Assembly: GCA_963802795.1 (NCBI GenBank)
Contig: CAWDJV010000004.1
Location: 1 to 64,000 of the forward strand
Length of the DNA: 64,000 bases
Reading direction: 5' to 3'
Origin: JAIBJN01 sp963802795
GTDB taxonomy: Bacteria; Actinomycetota; Thermoleophilia; Gaiellales; Gaiellaceae
The stretch's first letter is position 1. Every line of letters begins with the position of its first letter. The notes under the pieces were generated by a model. It saw only the letters and a list, made by a program, of their open reading frames with translations, did not search any database and was not told where the DNA came from. Shown here piece by piece: positions 8,797-17,512 of this stretch. The position numbers and the translations under genes were made by a program.

Positions 8797-8849
8797 TTGA
8801 CGAGGGTACCCCGTACGCCTACGAGTACGCCCGCTCCCGCGCAGGCCCA

Positions 8850-8880
8850 GAGCGATGTCAGGCGAGAGCACGCTGGCCCA
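8850..8880 (+). repeat. 31-base dispersed repeat, copy B
   Basis: Same as 7536-7566 except one A/G change; here it lies upstream of the DHFR-like gene and just before the stop of the next minus-strand VOC gene. Confidence 0.6.
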
Positions 8881-8903
8881 AGCGAGCGTCACGCGGCTGG
8901 CAG

Positions 8904-9293
8904 CTAGCGGTCGTCCCCGTGGAAGACCGCTTCGACGTTGTTCCCGTCCGGGTCGATGACGAACGCTGCGTAATACCCGGCGTGGTAATGCGGGCGAAGA
9001 CCCGGCGCGCCGTTGTCGCGGCCGCCGGCTTCGACAGCGGCGCGGTGGAACTTGTCAACGGTAGCTCGGTCGGCTGCGGCGAAGGCCACATGAACGGGAG
9101 CGGCCGGGGGCTCCCCTTCCCCGATCCAGAAATCTCCACCGCCCTCGATGGCGAACCCAGGCCCCTGCGAGCTCTCCACTACCTTCACTCCGAACGGCTC
9201 GAGGGCCTGCTCGTAGAAGGTGCGGCTGCGCCTCACGTCACGTACTCGCAGGGCCAAGTGGTCGATGAGGGGAAGCGTCACGCGCAGCGACAC
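8904..9293 (-). CDS. VOC-family protein
   Basis: 129 residues from ATG 9293. It has the pattern LIDHLALRVRDVRRSRTFYE, VHVAFAAADRATVDKFHRAA and YYAAFVIDPDGNNVEAVFHG, with metal-type residues His (IDHLAL), His (VHVAF) and Glu (VEAV), i.e. the canonical VOC metal triad. It is probably a metal-dependent lyase, dioxygenase or resistance protein. It stands apart from the MBL/hydrolase pair that follows on the same strand. Confidence 0.85.
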   Translation of the reverse strand: MSLRVTLPLIDHLALRVRDVRRSRTFYEQALEPFGVKVVESSQGPGFAIEGGGDFWIGEGEPPAAPVHVAFAAADRATVDKFHRAAVEAGGRDNGAPGLRPHYHAGYYAAFVIDPDGNNVEAVFHGDDR

Positions 9294-9370
9294 GCCCTTC
9301 CATCTTAGAGCGCGATCTTCGGGGAACGCCTTGAGGTGGGCTGTCGTCGGCGGGTCTCAGGCGGCGATCT

Positions 9371-10150
9371 CTACACCGCAACGCCGATAGGCAGCCAACG
9401 GAACCGCTGGCGGATGTCCTCTGGCGCACGCGCAAGCTCGCGTTCGATGTCCTTCCGGCCTTCCTTGAAGTGCTTCCAGCCCTCGTAGTGGCTCGGAATC
9501 GCACTGCGCGGACTGATCAGGCCGCACAGCTCGACGGCGTCTCGCGCGCTCATGGTGTAGCGCACCGGCCCCGTGATCGGGAACCGCACGCCGCCAAGAT
9601 GCAGGATCGCGGTGTCGACCTTCAGGCGGTCGGCGACCTCCCTCACTCCGTCGTAGAGCACGGTGTCTCCGGAGATCCACAGGACGCCGTCCTCCTGGCC
9701 GTCCCAGCGGAGCGCGAAGCCGACCACGTCGCCGGCGAGCGGGTGGCTGAACGGCGGGCCGTGGCGACACGGCGTCGCGGTGACCTCGATCTCGGGCCGT
9801 CCGGGCGCCTCGAGCACCGTGGACTGCCAGGCCGCGAGCCCGCGGCCGCCCCCGCCGAGGCGCCGCGCGCCGGAGGCAGTGGTCACCACGACGCCGGCCG
9901 CGGGGAGCAGCTCGCGGCCGGCGGCGTCGAGGTTGTCGCCGTGGTGGTCGTGCGTGAGCAGGATCGCGTCGAGCGGCGGCAGTTCGGCCGCCGGGATCGC
10001 CGGCCCGACGAGCTTGCGCGAGCTCGAGCCCCAGCCGAAGGAATAGCGCTCGCCCGGAGGGTCGAACGTCGGATCGGTGAGCAGCCGCCAGCCGCCCGCC
10101 TCGATCAGGAGCGTCGGCCCGCCGATGTGGGTCAGGCGGACGTCCTTCAC
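9371..10150 (-). CDS. Metallo-beta-lactamase-fold hydrolase (UlaG-like)
   Basis: 259 residues from GTG 10150 (VKDVRLTHIGGPTLLIE). Metal site: LTHDHHGDNLD (H-x-H-x-D-N), His in TPCRHGPPFSHPL, Asp in WISGDTVLYDG and C-terminal His in IPSHYEGWKHF. A UlaG/RomA-like branch of the superfamily, usually a cytosolic hydrolase acting on lactones or phosphodiesters. It starts 13 bases after the stop of the alpha/beta hydrolase, so the two are co-transcribed. The same frame runs upstream as an artefact, and the start is set where homology begins. Confidence 0.85.
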   Translation of the reverse strand: MKDVRLTHIGGPTLLIEAGGWRLLTDPTFDPPGERYSFGWGSSSRKLVGPAIPAAELPPLDAILLTHDHHGDNLDAAGRELLPAAGVVVTTASGARRLGGGGRGLAAWQSTVLEAPGRPEIEVTATPCRHGPPFSHPLAGDVVGFALRWDGQEDGVLWISGDTVLYDGVREVADRLKVDTAILHLGGVRFPITGPVRYTMSARDAVELCGLISPRSAIPSHYEGWKHFKEGRKDIERELARAPEDIRQRFRWLPIGVAV

Positions 10151-10163
10151 GACCTCGGCCGCG

Positions 10164-11003
10164 TCACGCGGGATCTGCGGGAGTCGCTGCCGGCTGCGTC
10201 GCGTTGGCGAGCGCCCATTCCAGGGCGTAGTCGGCGACTTCCTCCCAGCCTTCCTGCGCGGGGAGAAGGTGCGCCCGGCCCTCATACTCTTTGACCTCGG
10301 TGGTGGTGTTCGACTTGTAGTGCTTGGCATTCGACCGCTGGACGCTCGGCGGCATGAGGTGGTCCTCGCCGCCCGAGATGAACAGCAGCGGAGCGCGGCT
10401 GTCATTCTTGTAGTCGACCCACGCGGCCTGGTGGCCAGGTTCCAGGTTGGCGAGCACGATCCCCCACAGGATCGCCCCCGAGGCCGGAACGTGGTAGCGC
10501 TCGTACAGCGCCTGGGACTCATCTTCGCTGAAAGTGTTCGTGAACACGTAGTGCCACTGCTCGGGCGTGAAGCCGACGGCGCGGTGGCGGTTGGCCGGGT
10601 TCTTGAGGACGGGGAACAGCGACTTGATCTGCGAGGGCGGGGTGACGCGGACGCCTTCGGTCGGGGCGGAGTTGATGGCCACCCCAGCGGCACCGAACCC
10701 GTGGTCGAGGAGGAGCTGCACGAAGGTCCCGCCGGCAGAGTGGCCGATCAGGATGGGAGGCGACTCGAGCTCGCCGACGACTGCCTCGAGATGCTCGACG
10801 ACCGCCGGCACCGTCAGCGCCTCGATTGGCGAGGTGTCTGAATTGAGCGCCTCGACCTCGACCTCGAATCCAGGATAAGCAGGCGCGATCACGCGGTAGC
10901 CGGCCTGCTCGTATCGCTCGATCCAGTGCTCCCAGCTTCGGGGAGTGACCCAGAAGCCGTGGATCAGAACAATCGTGTCAGGTGTTGTCGAATCGGTGCT
11001 CAT
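10164..11003 (-). CDS. Alpha/beta hydrolase (Ser nucleophile)
   Basis: 279 residues from ATG 11003 with GAGGAGG just upstream. Features: IVLIHGFWVTPRSWEHWIE (oxyanion), VIAPAYPGFE, nucleophile elbow ILIGHSAGGTFVQLLLD (G-H-S-A-G), acid in LFISGGEDHLMPP and catalytic His in YEGRAHLLPAQEGWEEVADY. A cytosolic esterase or lactonase type. It is the first gene of a two-gene operon with the metallo-beta-lactamase-fold enzyme, which suggests a hydrolysis pathway for one compound class. Confidence 0.85.
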   Translation of the reverse strand: MSTDSTTPDTIVLIHGFWVTPRSWEHWIERYEQAGYRVIAPAYPGFEVEVEALNSDTSPIEALTVPAVVEHLEAVVGELESPPILIGHSAGGTFVQLLLDHGFGAAGVAINSAPTEGVRVTPPSQIKSLFPVLKNPANRHRAVGFTPEQWHYVFTNTFSEDESQALYERYHVPASGAILWGIVLANLEPGHQAAWVDYKNDSRAPLLFISGGEDHLMPPSVQRSNAKHYKSNTTTEVKEYEGRAHLLPAQEGWEEVADYALEWALANATQPAATPADPA

Positions 11004-11205
11004 GCTTCCTCCTCGATGGTCGTCGTGCCCTGGCCGTTCGTGTGCATGGTCGGCCCGGTCGCCTCGGCGCGTGAGGATGTGCGGTGGCGTCGTTGTCGTT
11101 CGCGGTTCCCGCATGGCGATTCGGCATGCCAGCGTCGCGTGCCGGAGCGCGTCGTGTCGTAGAAAACGAGGTTGCACGGGGGCCGTTCGCAGCGCCGAGC
11201 GCCAC

Positions 11206-12848
11206 TCAGGGGTTGGCGCAGAACGCGTAGGCGGTCACGGTCCAGTCGCTCGCGCGACCGCTCTCGTCCTCGAACGCCGTCACGGTGACCCTCGTCAGCG
11301 CGGCGTTGGGGCGGATGTCGTCGAGCAGAACCTGCCCCGGCCCCGCGGCGCCGGAGATTTCGGCCCCCGCTCCGAGCAGGTTCTTGCCGCTGGGGCAATT
11401 CGCGGGCACGCTCGCGGAGAAATCGGAGTCGGGATCGCTCTGGGCCGAGACCAGCTCGAGGCCGGGGGGTGGGTTGGCGCACACCGCGTGCGCGGTCACG
11501 TTCCAGTTTTCCGCGTAGCCGTTCTCGTCCTCGAAGCCGGTCGCGAGGACCGAGGTCAGGCCGCCCCCGAACGGCGCGACCGCCACCGGCACCACCTGCC
11601 CCCCGCCGTTGACTATCTCGCCGCCGGCGCCGATCACCCGCTTGCCGGCCGGACAGGCGACCCCGATGCCCTTGCTGAAACCCGAGTCGAGTGGCGCTCG
11701 ACCTGGAAACGACCTCGAGGCCGGGAAGCGGCGTGGCGCAGATCGCGTAGGCGCGCAGAAGCCAGTTGCTCGAGATGCCGGTCTCGTCCTCGATGCCGGT
11801 GGCGAGGAAGCTCCCCCGAACGGCCGGAGGTCGTCCAGCACCACCTGCCCCGCGCCCCCGGTGATGTCGCCGCCGCCGCCCGTCACCTGCTTGCCGGCCA
11901 GGCAGTTCGCGATCACGAGCTTGGCGACCGAGTCGTTGGGGCTCGAGGCCGACGACCCGCTCCGAGGCGGCGGCGCAGATCGCGAAGGCGCGGGCGAACC
12001 AGTTGGCCGCGGTGCCGTCCTCGTCCTCGAACCCCGAAACGACCACGCCTTGCAGCCCGACTTGGGGGGTGAGGTCGTCGAGCACCACCTGGCCTCCGCC
12101 GCCGCCGAGCTCGCCGCCGACCCCCGTCACCTGCTTGCCGGCCGGGCAGTTCTTGGTCGCGATCTTGCTTGACGACGAGGGGGTGCTCGCGGCGGAGGCG
12201 CGCACGAGGCCGCCGACGGGGTTGGCGCAGATCGCGTAGGCGCGCACTCGCCACTTGACCGGGGTCCCGTTCTCGTCCTCGAGCCCCTGCACGGTGACGC
12301 CTTTCAGGGTGGAGCCGGGGATGACGTCGTTGGGCGCCACCTGGCCCCCGCCCCCCTCGATCTCCGCGCCGGTGCCGAGCAGCCGCTTGCCGGCGGGGCA
12401 GGTGGCGGTCACCGCCTTGTTGCCCGAGTTATTGGGGCTCGCGGCCGCGACCCGCTTGAGGCCGGGGGGCGGGGTGGCGCAGATCGCGAACGCGGTCACG
12501 GTCCAGTTGCTCGCGGTCCCGTTCTCGTCGTCGCGCCCCTGCACGGTGACGTTGCTCAGCGCCGACGTCCGGCCTGACGAACCCCAGCACCACCTCTCCC
12601 AGCGCGCCGTCTAGCTGCCCCCCGGCGCCGACCACCCGTTTGCCCGACGGGCAGAAGGCGGTGACGCTCTTGTTGGACGAGTTGATCGGGCTCGTCGCGG
12701 AGACCCGCTCCAGGCCCGTGACCGCGGCCGAGGCGCTTCCCCCCAGGCAGGCCCAGACGGCGGGCGCGAGCGCCAGCACGAGGCTCAGGCGCCGCAGGAG
12801 CGCCCACCCTGCCCCGGCCCGATCACCGGCGATGCGGTGGCCCCGCAC
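11206..12848 (-). pseudogene. Secreted protein of about 85-residue tandem repeats, several frameshifts
   Basis: ATG 12848 opens a signal peptide (LLRRLSLVLALAPAVWACLG, then GSASA-A). The mature protein is a run of about six similar units, each reading CP(S/A)GKRV-GAGGEI-GG-GQVVLDD, a hydrophobic stretch, EDE-GTA-NW and then (A/T)AYAICA-P. No unit matches a family I can name; two Cys per unit (CP-GK and AICA) suggest one disulfide each. The frame must be changed near 12565, 11945, 11830 and 11695, and the C-terminus ends DWTVTAYAFCANP at 11206. With that many breaks it is either decaying or badly sequenced; repeat-rich DNA also invites assembly error. Probably an extracellular or surface protein. 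Confidence 0.6.
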
Positions 12849-13201
12849 GCGCTACCCCCTTGTCGTTGGGCGCCGGTCCCAGGCGCGGTCCCGGCGAACC
12901 TCAAAGGCGACGATGGCAGGGCCCCAGGGACAAGTCAAGTCGTCTTAACGGACCTCGCAGTCGTCGGTGGTAGCTCGCTCCCGCTTTGCGCCGAGCGAGC
13001 GTCTCACACGACCTTCGGCAGACGCCCGGTTGGGACGAGCCGCAGCAGTGCCGAGCCCACGCCGGCACGCTCCTGCTCTCGGGCGCGGAGTGATAGCCAG
13101 TACCCGGACTAGCTCCGGCGGAGGAAGGACGCGACGGGCTCGTCTGATCGAATCGACACTCCGTCCGCGCGGTTTGCACCGGGGCGGCGAGAGTGCCGGT
13201 C

Positions 13202-13235
13202 GTTTTGGGGATGAAGCGTCTGCCATCCCCAAAAC
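13202..13235. repeat. Perfect inverted repeat
   Basis: GTTTTGGGGATG and CATCCCCAAAAC pair over 12 bp around a 10-base loop. The arm sequence is the same motif found in the dispersed repeats at 3936 and 14261. Confidence 0.6.
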
Positions 13236-13286
13236 CCCCGGACAAGCGCGGGGTATCGAGGGCCCTGCGCGCTCGGCAACGGCGTG

Positions 13287-13309
13287 AAACCCGCTCCTAG
13301 AGCGGGTTT
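13287..13309. terminator. Inverted repeat, terminator-like
   Basis: AAACCCGCTC-CTA-GAGCGGGTTT, a perfect 10-bp stem. It lies directly upstream of the tRNA-like element, so it may be part of that element instead of a transcription terminator. Confidence 0.4.
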
Positions 13310-13324
13310 ACCGATTTCGCGCTT

Positions 13325-13371
<47 letters not shown>

Positions 13372-13421
13372 ACCGAGAAGGGCTCTGCAGCCCTGCTTTT
13401 CTCCCAGTATCGTAGGCCCCG

Positions 13422-14222
13422 GTGCCTTCGGCGGCCGCGGACGTGATCGGCGCGCGTGCCGGCGGGCTCGTGCCCCGCGTGGGCGTCGTGCTCGGCTCGG
13501 GGCTCGGACCGCTCGCGGACGACCTGGCCGAGCCGGTAGTCATTCCCTACGACGAGCTGCCGGGCTTCCCGGAAGCGGGCGTTGCCGGCCACGCCGGCCG
13601 GCTTGTGCTCGGGCGTGTCGGCGAGACTCCGGTCGCGCTCATGCAGGGCCGGTCGCACCTGTACGAATACGGCCGTCCGGATGGGATGAAGGCGGCCGTG
13701 CGGACGCTGGCGGAGATCGGCTGCCGGACGCTCGTGCTCACAAACGCCGCCGGCAGCCTCGACCCCGAGATCGGGCCGGGCTCGGTCATGCTCGTCTCCG
13801 ACCACATCGGCCTCACCGGCGTCTCGCCGCTCTTCGGCGAGAGCGGCACCGAGCGCTTCGTCGACATGGTTGATGCGTACTCGCTGCGGCTCCGGGAGCG
13901 GTTGCGAGAGCTTGCCGCGCGCCTTGGCATTGAGCTGCGCGAGGGCGTCTATGTGTGGTTCTCAGGCCCACAGTTCGAGACACCCGCCGAGATCCGGGCC
14001 GCGAAAGTCCTCGGCGGCACGGCGGTCGGCATGTCGACCGTGCCTGAGGTGATCCTCGCCCGCGAGGCCGGCCTCGAAGTCGCCGCGCTCTCGGTGATCA
14101 CGAACTTCGCCGCCGGGATGAGCGAGGAGCGGCTGAGCCACGAGCAGACGATGCGCATAGCCGCGACCGCAGCGGAGACGACCGGCCGCCTGCTCCGCGC
14201 GTTCCTTGAGGAGGAGACCTGA
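13422..14222 (+). CDS. punA: Purine-nucleoside phosphorylase
   Basis: 266 residues from GTG 13422. Family hallmarks in order: PRVGVVLGSGLGPLADDL (phosphate loop), GHAGRLVLGRVGETPVALMQ, GRSHLYEYG, LVLTNAAGSLDPEIGPGSVM (substrate loop), HIGLTGVSPL, SGPQFETPAEIRAAK with the base-binding Glu, GMSTVPEVILAREAGLEVAA and VITNFAAGMSEERLSHE with the Asn that selects 6-oxopurines. It is the trimeric PNP family, cleaving inosine/guanosine to base plus ribose-1-phosphate in purine salvage. Intact, usual length, and the best-preserved gene of this part of the window. No operon partner. Confidence 0.93.
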   Translation: MPSAAADVIGARAGGLVPRVGVVLGSGLGPLADDLAEPVVIPYDELPGFPEAGVAGHAGRLVLGRVGETPVALMQGRSHLYEYGRPDGMKAAVRTLAEIGCRTLVLTNAAGSLDPEIGPGSVMLVSDHIGLTGVSPLFGESGTERFVDMVDAYSLRLRERLRELAARLGIELREGVYVWFSGPQFETPAEIRAAKVLGGTAVGMSTVPEVILAREAGLEVAALSVITNFAAGMSEERLSHEQTMRIAATAAETTGRLLRAFLEEET

Positions 14223-14260
14223 GCCGGTGCTTCGGGGATCTGTGCGTCTCCCGGTGCCAG

Positions 14261-14284
14261 GAGCTCGCCTTCCATCCCCAAAAC
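14261..14284 (+). repeat. 24-base dispersed repeat, copy 2
   Basis: Begins GAGCTCGCCTTCCATCCCCA and ends AAC; it matches 3936-3959 with one mismatch. A further ATCCCCAAAC follows at about 14291. Confidence 0.6.
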
Positions 14285-14447
14285 GTTGCTCTCGATCCCC
14301 AAACGTCCGGATACGCGGGGGTAGGATTCTCCCGCCGACGTCGACTGTCAGGGCGGTGCCAAGGGCGGTCTCTGCGCTCGTAGGCGGCTTGGCCGACGCG
14401 GGCCCACGGCGTGGCGTGTGCGCTATGTCCGTCATCATGAATCGCGC

Positions 14448-15365
14448 ATGAACAAGCCGCGCATCTTCCTCGGGTCGTCGGGCAAGCAGGCCAAGCTGCT
14501 CCAGGCGATCACGCGCGGGCTCGAGGACGTCGCCGACGTCGAGCCGTGGACGACCACGTTCAACCCGGGGCGGTCGACCCTCGAGCGGCTCGTGGAGCTC
14601 TGCCAGGAGGTCGATTTCGCCGCGTTCGTGTTCGCCCAGGACGACTGGACGACGACGGATGCGTCCCAGTCCGGCCAGGCGGCGCCGCGCGACAACGTGG
14701 TGTTCGAGGCCGGGCTGTTCGGCGGCGCGCTCGGGATCCGGCGCACGTTCATCCTCCACGCGCACGGTTCGAAGCTGCCGAGCGACCTGCTCGGGCTGAC
14801 CTCCGTCCGTTACGACCCGGCCGCCAGCCCGGCGGAGGTTCGCGCGATCAACCAGAAGCTCCGCAAGGCGATCGAGACCGAGGGTCGCCGCGGCCCGGTC
14901 GAGGGGCTGTGGTGGCAGCTCTCGCTTACCGTGCGGAGCGAGGGCGAACCGTCGGCGGTGAGCCTCCTGCGCATCTCGCGGGACCGCGACGGTGGCCTGA
15001 ACGTGAACGGCCGGGCCTGGCAGGAGGACGGCACCCTGTCGGCCCGCTACTGGAGCGAGGCTGCGAAGGAGCGCAGGGATCCGGCCGGCATCCTCTACTT
15101 CTGGAAGGGCGAGCGCCCTCGGCATCCGAATGCCCCGCAGCTCGAGGGCACCGGCGAGATCAGGGTGGAGAGCGCCGACCGCGCCACCGGGTACTGGACG
15201 ACACGGTCGGATCGCGACCCCGGGCTGAATGCCCGAACGGCCGGCGTCTACCTTCGAGCCGACCCCTCAGACCTCCAGGTGCTGGACGGCGGGAGCGAGG
15301 AGGAGCGGGCCGAGCTCATCGCGCAGCGCCTCCGGGAGTGGAAGTCGGCTGCGAACGCATTCTGA
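14448..15365 (+). CDS. TIR-like (CAP12/Pycsar-type) domain protein with unassigned C-terminal domain
   Basis: 305 residues from ATG 14448. Residues 1-110 form a TIR-like nucleotide-binding domain: RIFLGSSGKQAKLLQAITRG, FNPGRSTLERLVELCQEVDF, FVFAQDDW, then RDNVVFEAGLFGGALGIRRT. Glu87 in the NVVFEAGLFGG segment is at the place of the catalytic Glu of NAD-cleaving TIR domains, and this arrangement is known from cyclic-nucleotide-activated antiphage effectors (Cap12, PycTIR). Residues about 150-305 are beta-rich (WWQLSLTVRSE, NVNGRAWQEDGTLSARYWSE, GILYFWKGERP, GTGEIRVESADRATGYWTTR) and could be a ligand-binding barrel. No CD-NTase or cyclase gene is nearby, so the activating signal is unknown. 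Probable cytosolic immune or stress effector. Confidence 0.7.
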   Translation: MNKPRIFLGSSGKQAKLLQAITRGLEDVADVEPWTTTFNPGRSTLERLVELCQEVDFAAFVFAQDDWTTTDASQSGQAAPRDNVVFEAGLFGGALGIRRTFILHAHGSKLPSDLLGLTSVRYDPAASPAEVRAINQKLRKAIETEGRRGPVEGLWWQLSLTVRSEGEPSAVSLLRISRDRDGGLNVNGRAWQEDGTLSARYWSEAAKERRDPAGILYFWKGERPRHPNAPQLEGTGEIRVESADRATGYWTTRSDRDPGLNARTAGVYLRADPSDLQVLDGGSEEERAELIAQRLREWKSAANAF

Positions 15366-15383
15366 GCACCGTGTCCCGCGACG

Positions 15384-15824
15384 CTACCTGCGCTCTCCCC
15401 CTGACGGCTCGGAGATCGCCTCGACGAGCTCACCGGTCTTCGTCTCGTTCTCCCTGAGGGTGAGGGCGATATCGGCCTGGGCAACGATGCCGACGAGCCT
15501 GCCGTTCTCGACAACGGGCAGCCGCCGAACTTGATGGCGGGCCATGAGCTGGAGCGCCTCTTCGAGGTCCTTGTCGGGCTCGACGCTGATGAGGTCCCGG
15601 GAGTAGACGTCGCCGACCGACGTCGTCTTGGGGTCGGCGGCCTCGGCGACCACTCTCGTCGTGATGTCTCGGTCGGTGATCATCCCGACAAGCGTGTCGT
15701 CGTCGGTGATCGGGAGCGAGCCGATGTGCTTCTCCCGCATCAGTTGCGCGGCCTCGACCACCGACGCCGATGCGCCGATCGAGCGGGGATCTGCGGTCAT
15801 CGTGTCGCGAACGCTCTTTGCCAT
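15384..15824 (-). CDS. Tandem CBS-domain protein
   Basis: 146 residues from ATG 15824; GAGGAGG stands just upstream. Two CBS motifs: MTADPRSIGASASVVEAAQL with HIGSLPITDDDTLVGMITDR, and DLISVEPDKDLEEALQLMAR with VRRLPVVENGRLVGIVAQAD. Stand-alone CBS pairs bind adenosine nucleotides and act as energy sensors or regulators of partner proteins. It is convergent with the TIR gene and divergent from the hydrolase at 15911. Confidence 0.92.
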   Translation of the reverse strand: MAKSVRDTMTADPRSIGASASVVEAAQLMREKHIGSLPITDDDTLVGMITDRDITTRVVAEAADPKTTSVGDVYSRDLISVEPDKDLEEALQLMARHQVRRLPVVENGRLVGIVAQADIALTLRENETKTGELVEAISEPSGGERR

Positions 15825-15910
15825 CGTGCCTCCTCTCGGCTTCATGCGCGATCTTAGTCTTGTTGTTCTAATGACGGCGAAGGCTGTTCTCGCCGGAAAG
15901 GAGAGTCCAA

Positions 15911-16615
15911 ATGGCTGATCAGCCGAACATCGTTCTCGCCCACGGGGCGTGGGCGGACGGCTCCAGCTGGAGCGCCGTCATCGAGAAGCTCCAGGCCACC
16001 GGGTACCGCGTCACTGCTCTGCAGTTCCCGCTGACGAAGCTGGCGGATGACGTCGCTCGCCTGAGGCGGGTGCTCGCCCGCCAGGACGGGCCGACTGTCG
16101 TCGTCGGGCATTCATACGGGTGTCAGATCATGACGGCGCTCGGTGAGGATCCGCCGAACGTCGTCGGACTCGTCTACATCGCCGGCTTCGCGCTTGACGA
16201 AGGCGAATCGATCGCAGCCTTGCTGGGACAGGGACCTCCGACCCCGTCGATCGCGCACCTCGACTACGACGAGGAAGGCTTCGCCTGGCTGCCCGAGGAC
16301 GACTTCTTGAACCATTTCGCGGCCGACGTCGATCCGAGCAAGGCGAGGGTGATGCACGCGGTGCAACAGCCGCTGAACGGCTCCGCATGGGAGGAGACGA
16401 TGGGGCCGCCGGCCTGGAAGTCGTTTCCGTCCTGGTTCCTCGTCGCCGAGGGGGACCAGACGATCCCGCCTGACGCCCAGCGGCAGTTTGCCGCGCGTAT
16501 GGGCGCCACGACCACCGAGGTTTCGACGAATCACGTGGCGATGGTCTCGCACCCTGACGAGGTCCTGACGATGATCGAGACCGCGGTCGCGGCTGTATCA
16601 GTAGCGGGCTCATGA
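15911..16615 (+). CDS. Alpha/beta hydrolase (esterase-like)
   Basis: 234 residues; GGAAAGGAGAG precedes ATG 15911. NIVLAHGAWADGSSWSAVIE, nucleophile elbow VVVGHSYGCQIMTALG (G-H-S-Y-G), LVAEGDQTIPPDAQRQF with the acid and VSTNHVAMVSHPDEVLTMIE with the catalytic His. It resembles the small actinobacterial 'alpha/beta hydrolase' esterases related to salicylate/MeSA esterases. Its stop overlaps by 4 bases the ATG of the next gene, so the two are translationally coupled. Confidence 0.87.
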   Translation: MADQPNIVLAHGAWADGSSWSAVIEKLQATGYRVTALQFPLTKLADDVARLRRVLARQDGPTVVVGHSYGCQIMTALGEDPPNVVGLVYIAGFALDEGESIAALLGQGPPTPSIAHLDYDEEGFAWLPEDDFLNHFAADVDPSKARVMHAVQQPLNGSAWEETMGPPAWKSFPSWFLVAEGDQTIPPDAQRQFAARMGATTTEVSTNHVAMVSHPDEVLTMIETAVAAVSVAGS

Positions 16616-17010
16616 CGACCCGCGGAGACGTGGGCACCGAGATCGCTCCCGAGGTCGCCGATGACCCCCAGCTGGCCGCTCGCCTGGACGATCTCCTGCA
16701 CCGCGCCTGCAGCCTCGCGCGAGCCCTGACCGGCGCTGAGCAGGCCGCCCTCAGCGTCGACCTCGACGGGGACGGACATGCCGCGCGCAAGTTCTTCGAC
16801 CTGAGCGCGCAGTACGCGCGCTGGCGCGACTTTCGCGTCGACCCGCACGGGGACGGGTTGCACGGCATCCGGCTCGAGCCGGGTGAGGTTGTCCGTCTGA
16901 CGCAGGACGAGGTCGAGTCCCATCCCGCCTGGGCCGGCTTCGGTGATTTCGCCGACAGCCACCCACCGATGCGGGGCTGGCTGGCCACGGCAGTCTGCGG
17001 CGGCGTATAG
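16612..17010 (+). CDS. Truncated GAF-domain protein
   Basis: 132 residues, overlapping the hydrolase by 4 bases. The N-terminal half of a GAF domain is readable: LARALTGAEQAALSVDLDGD, FDLSAQYARWRDF, VRLTQDEVESHPAWAGF and SHPPMRGWLATAVCGGV. In full-length GAF kinases the last motif is followed by 60-70 residues of the second half of the domain, missing here. A perfect 14-bp terminator hairpin follows within 20 bases, so the truncation is probably real and old. It may be a non-functional remnant or a mini-sensor. Confidence 0.6.
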   Translation: MTTRGDVGTEIAPEVADDPQLAARLDDLLHRACSLARALTGAEQAALSVDLDGDGHAARKFFDLSAQYARWRDFRVDPHGDGLHGIRLEPGEVVRLTQDEVESHPAWAGFGDFADSHPPMRGWLATAVCGGV

Positions 17011-17027
17011 TCGCGGGTCTACTCGGA

Positions 17028-17063
17028 GGGCGAGGAGCTCGTGGCCGCCCGAGCTCCTCGCCC
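17028..17063 (+). terminator. Rho-independent-type terminator hairpin
   Basis: GGGCGAGGAGCTCG and CGAGCTCCTCGCCC form a perfect 14-bp stem (17028-17041 with 17050-17063) around an 8-base loop, just after the GAF gene. Confidence 0.7.
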
Positions 17064-17512
17064 CATCCCTCTCCCGCCGCAGGCCCCCAGTGTCCGCCTG
17101 ACGAGCCCCCGCGGACATCCCCCCGAAGGGTGAGCTACGGTCACAGGCGGCGAGCCCGCGGGCCGCGGCGAGCTCCCCGCTCTTCGTCGTGGGGTCGGGG
17201 GAGCCCCCCGACCCCGGCGGCGCGTTTACCCGTGCCGCCTGTCGGCGTGGCTATCCCCGAGGCTCTGGGGGGAGGCAGTCGCCGTCTTCGGGAGATAGCC
17301 TCCGCCGCCGCTGCCGGCAGCCGAGGCAGCCGGGCTCCGGCACCGGGTGGCGGCTGCAGCCTCACCAGCGAGGGGTTCTCGGCGGCGGAGCTCAGCGTAG
17401 GACGGCTCGACAAAAGAAACAGGCTGCCTCGGCGTGGGCGCGCAGGGCCGCTTCACCGACGGGTTTCCGTCGAGTAGGGTCCGCCGGATGTCGAAGCGAG
17501 AAGGAGGTACCC
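17064..17512. other. Gene-poor stretch
   Basis: No coding sequence supported. A strong hairpin at 17191-17215 (GGGGTCGGGGG paired with CCCCCGACCCC) lies in the middle. The end supplies the promoter region of the small gene at 17513. Confidence 0.5.
17191..17215. terminator. GC-rich hairpin
   Basis: GGGGTCGGGGG-AG-CCCCCCGACCCC; an 11-bp stem with a very short loop. No adjacent gene end, so its role is unclear. Confidence 0.35.

Noticed and set aside
9371..10693. A 440-codon open frame over the MBL-fold gene
   Set aside because: Its first 180 codons are antisense-like, out of frame with the alpha/beta hydrolase that is clearly real; the MBL protein begins at GTG 10150.
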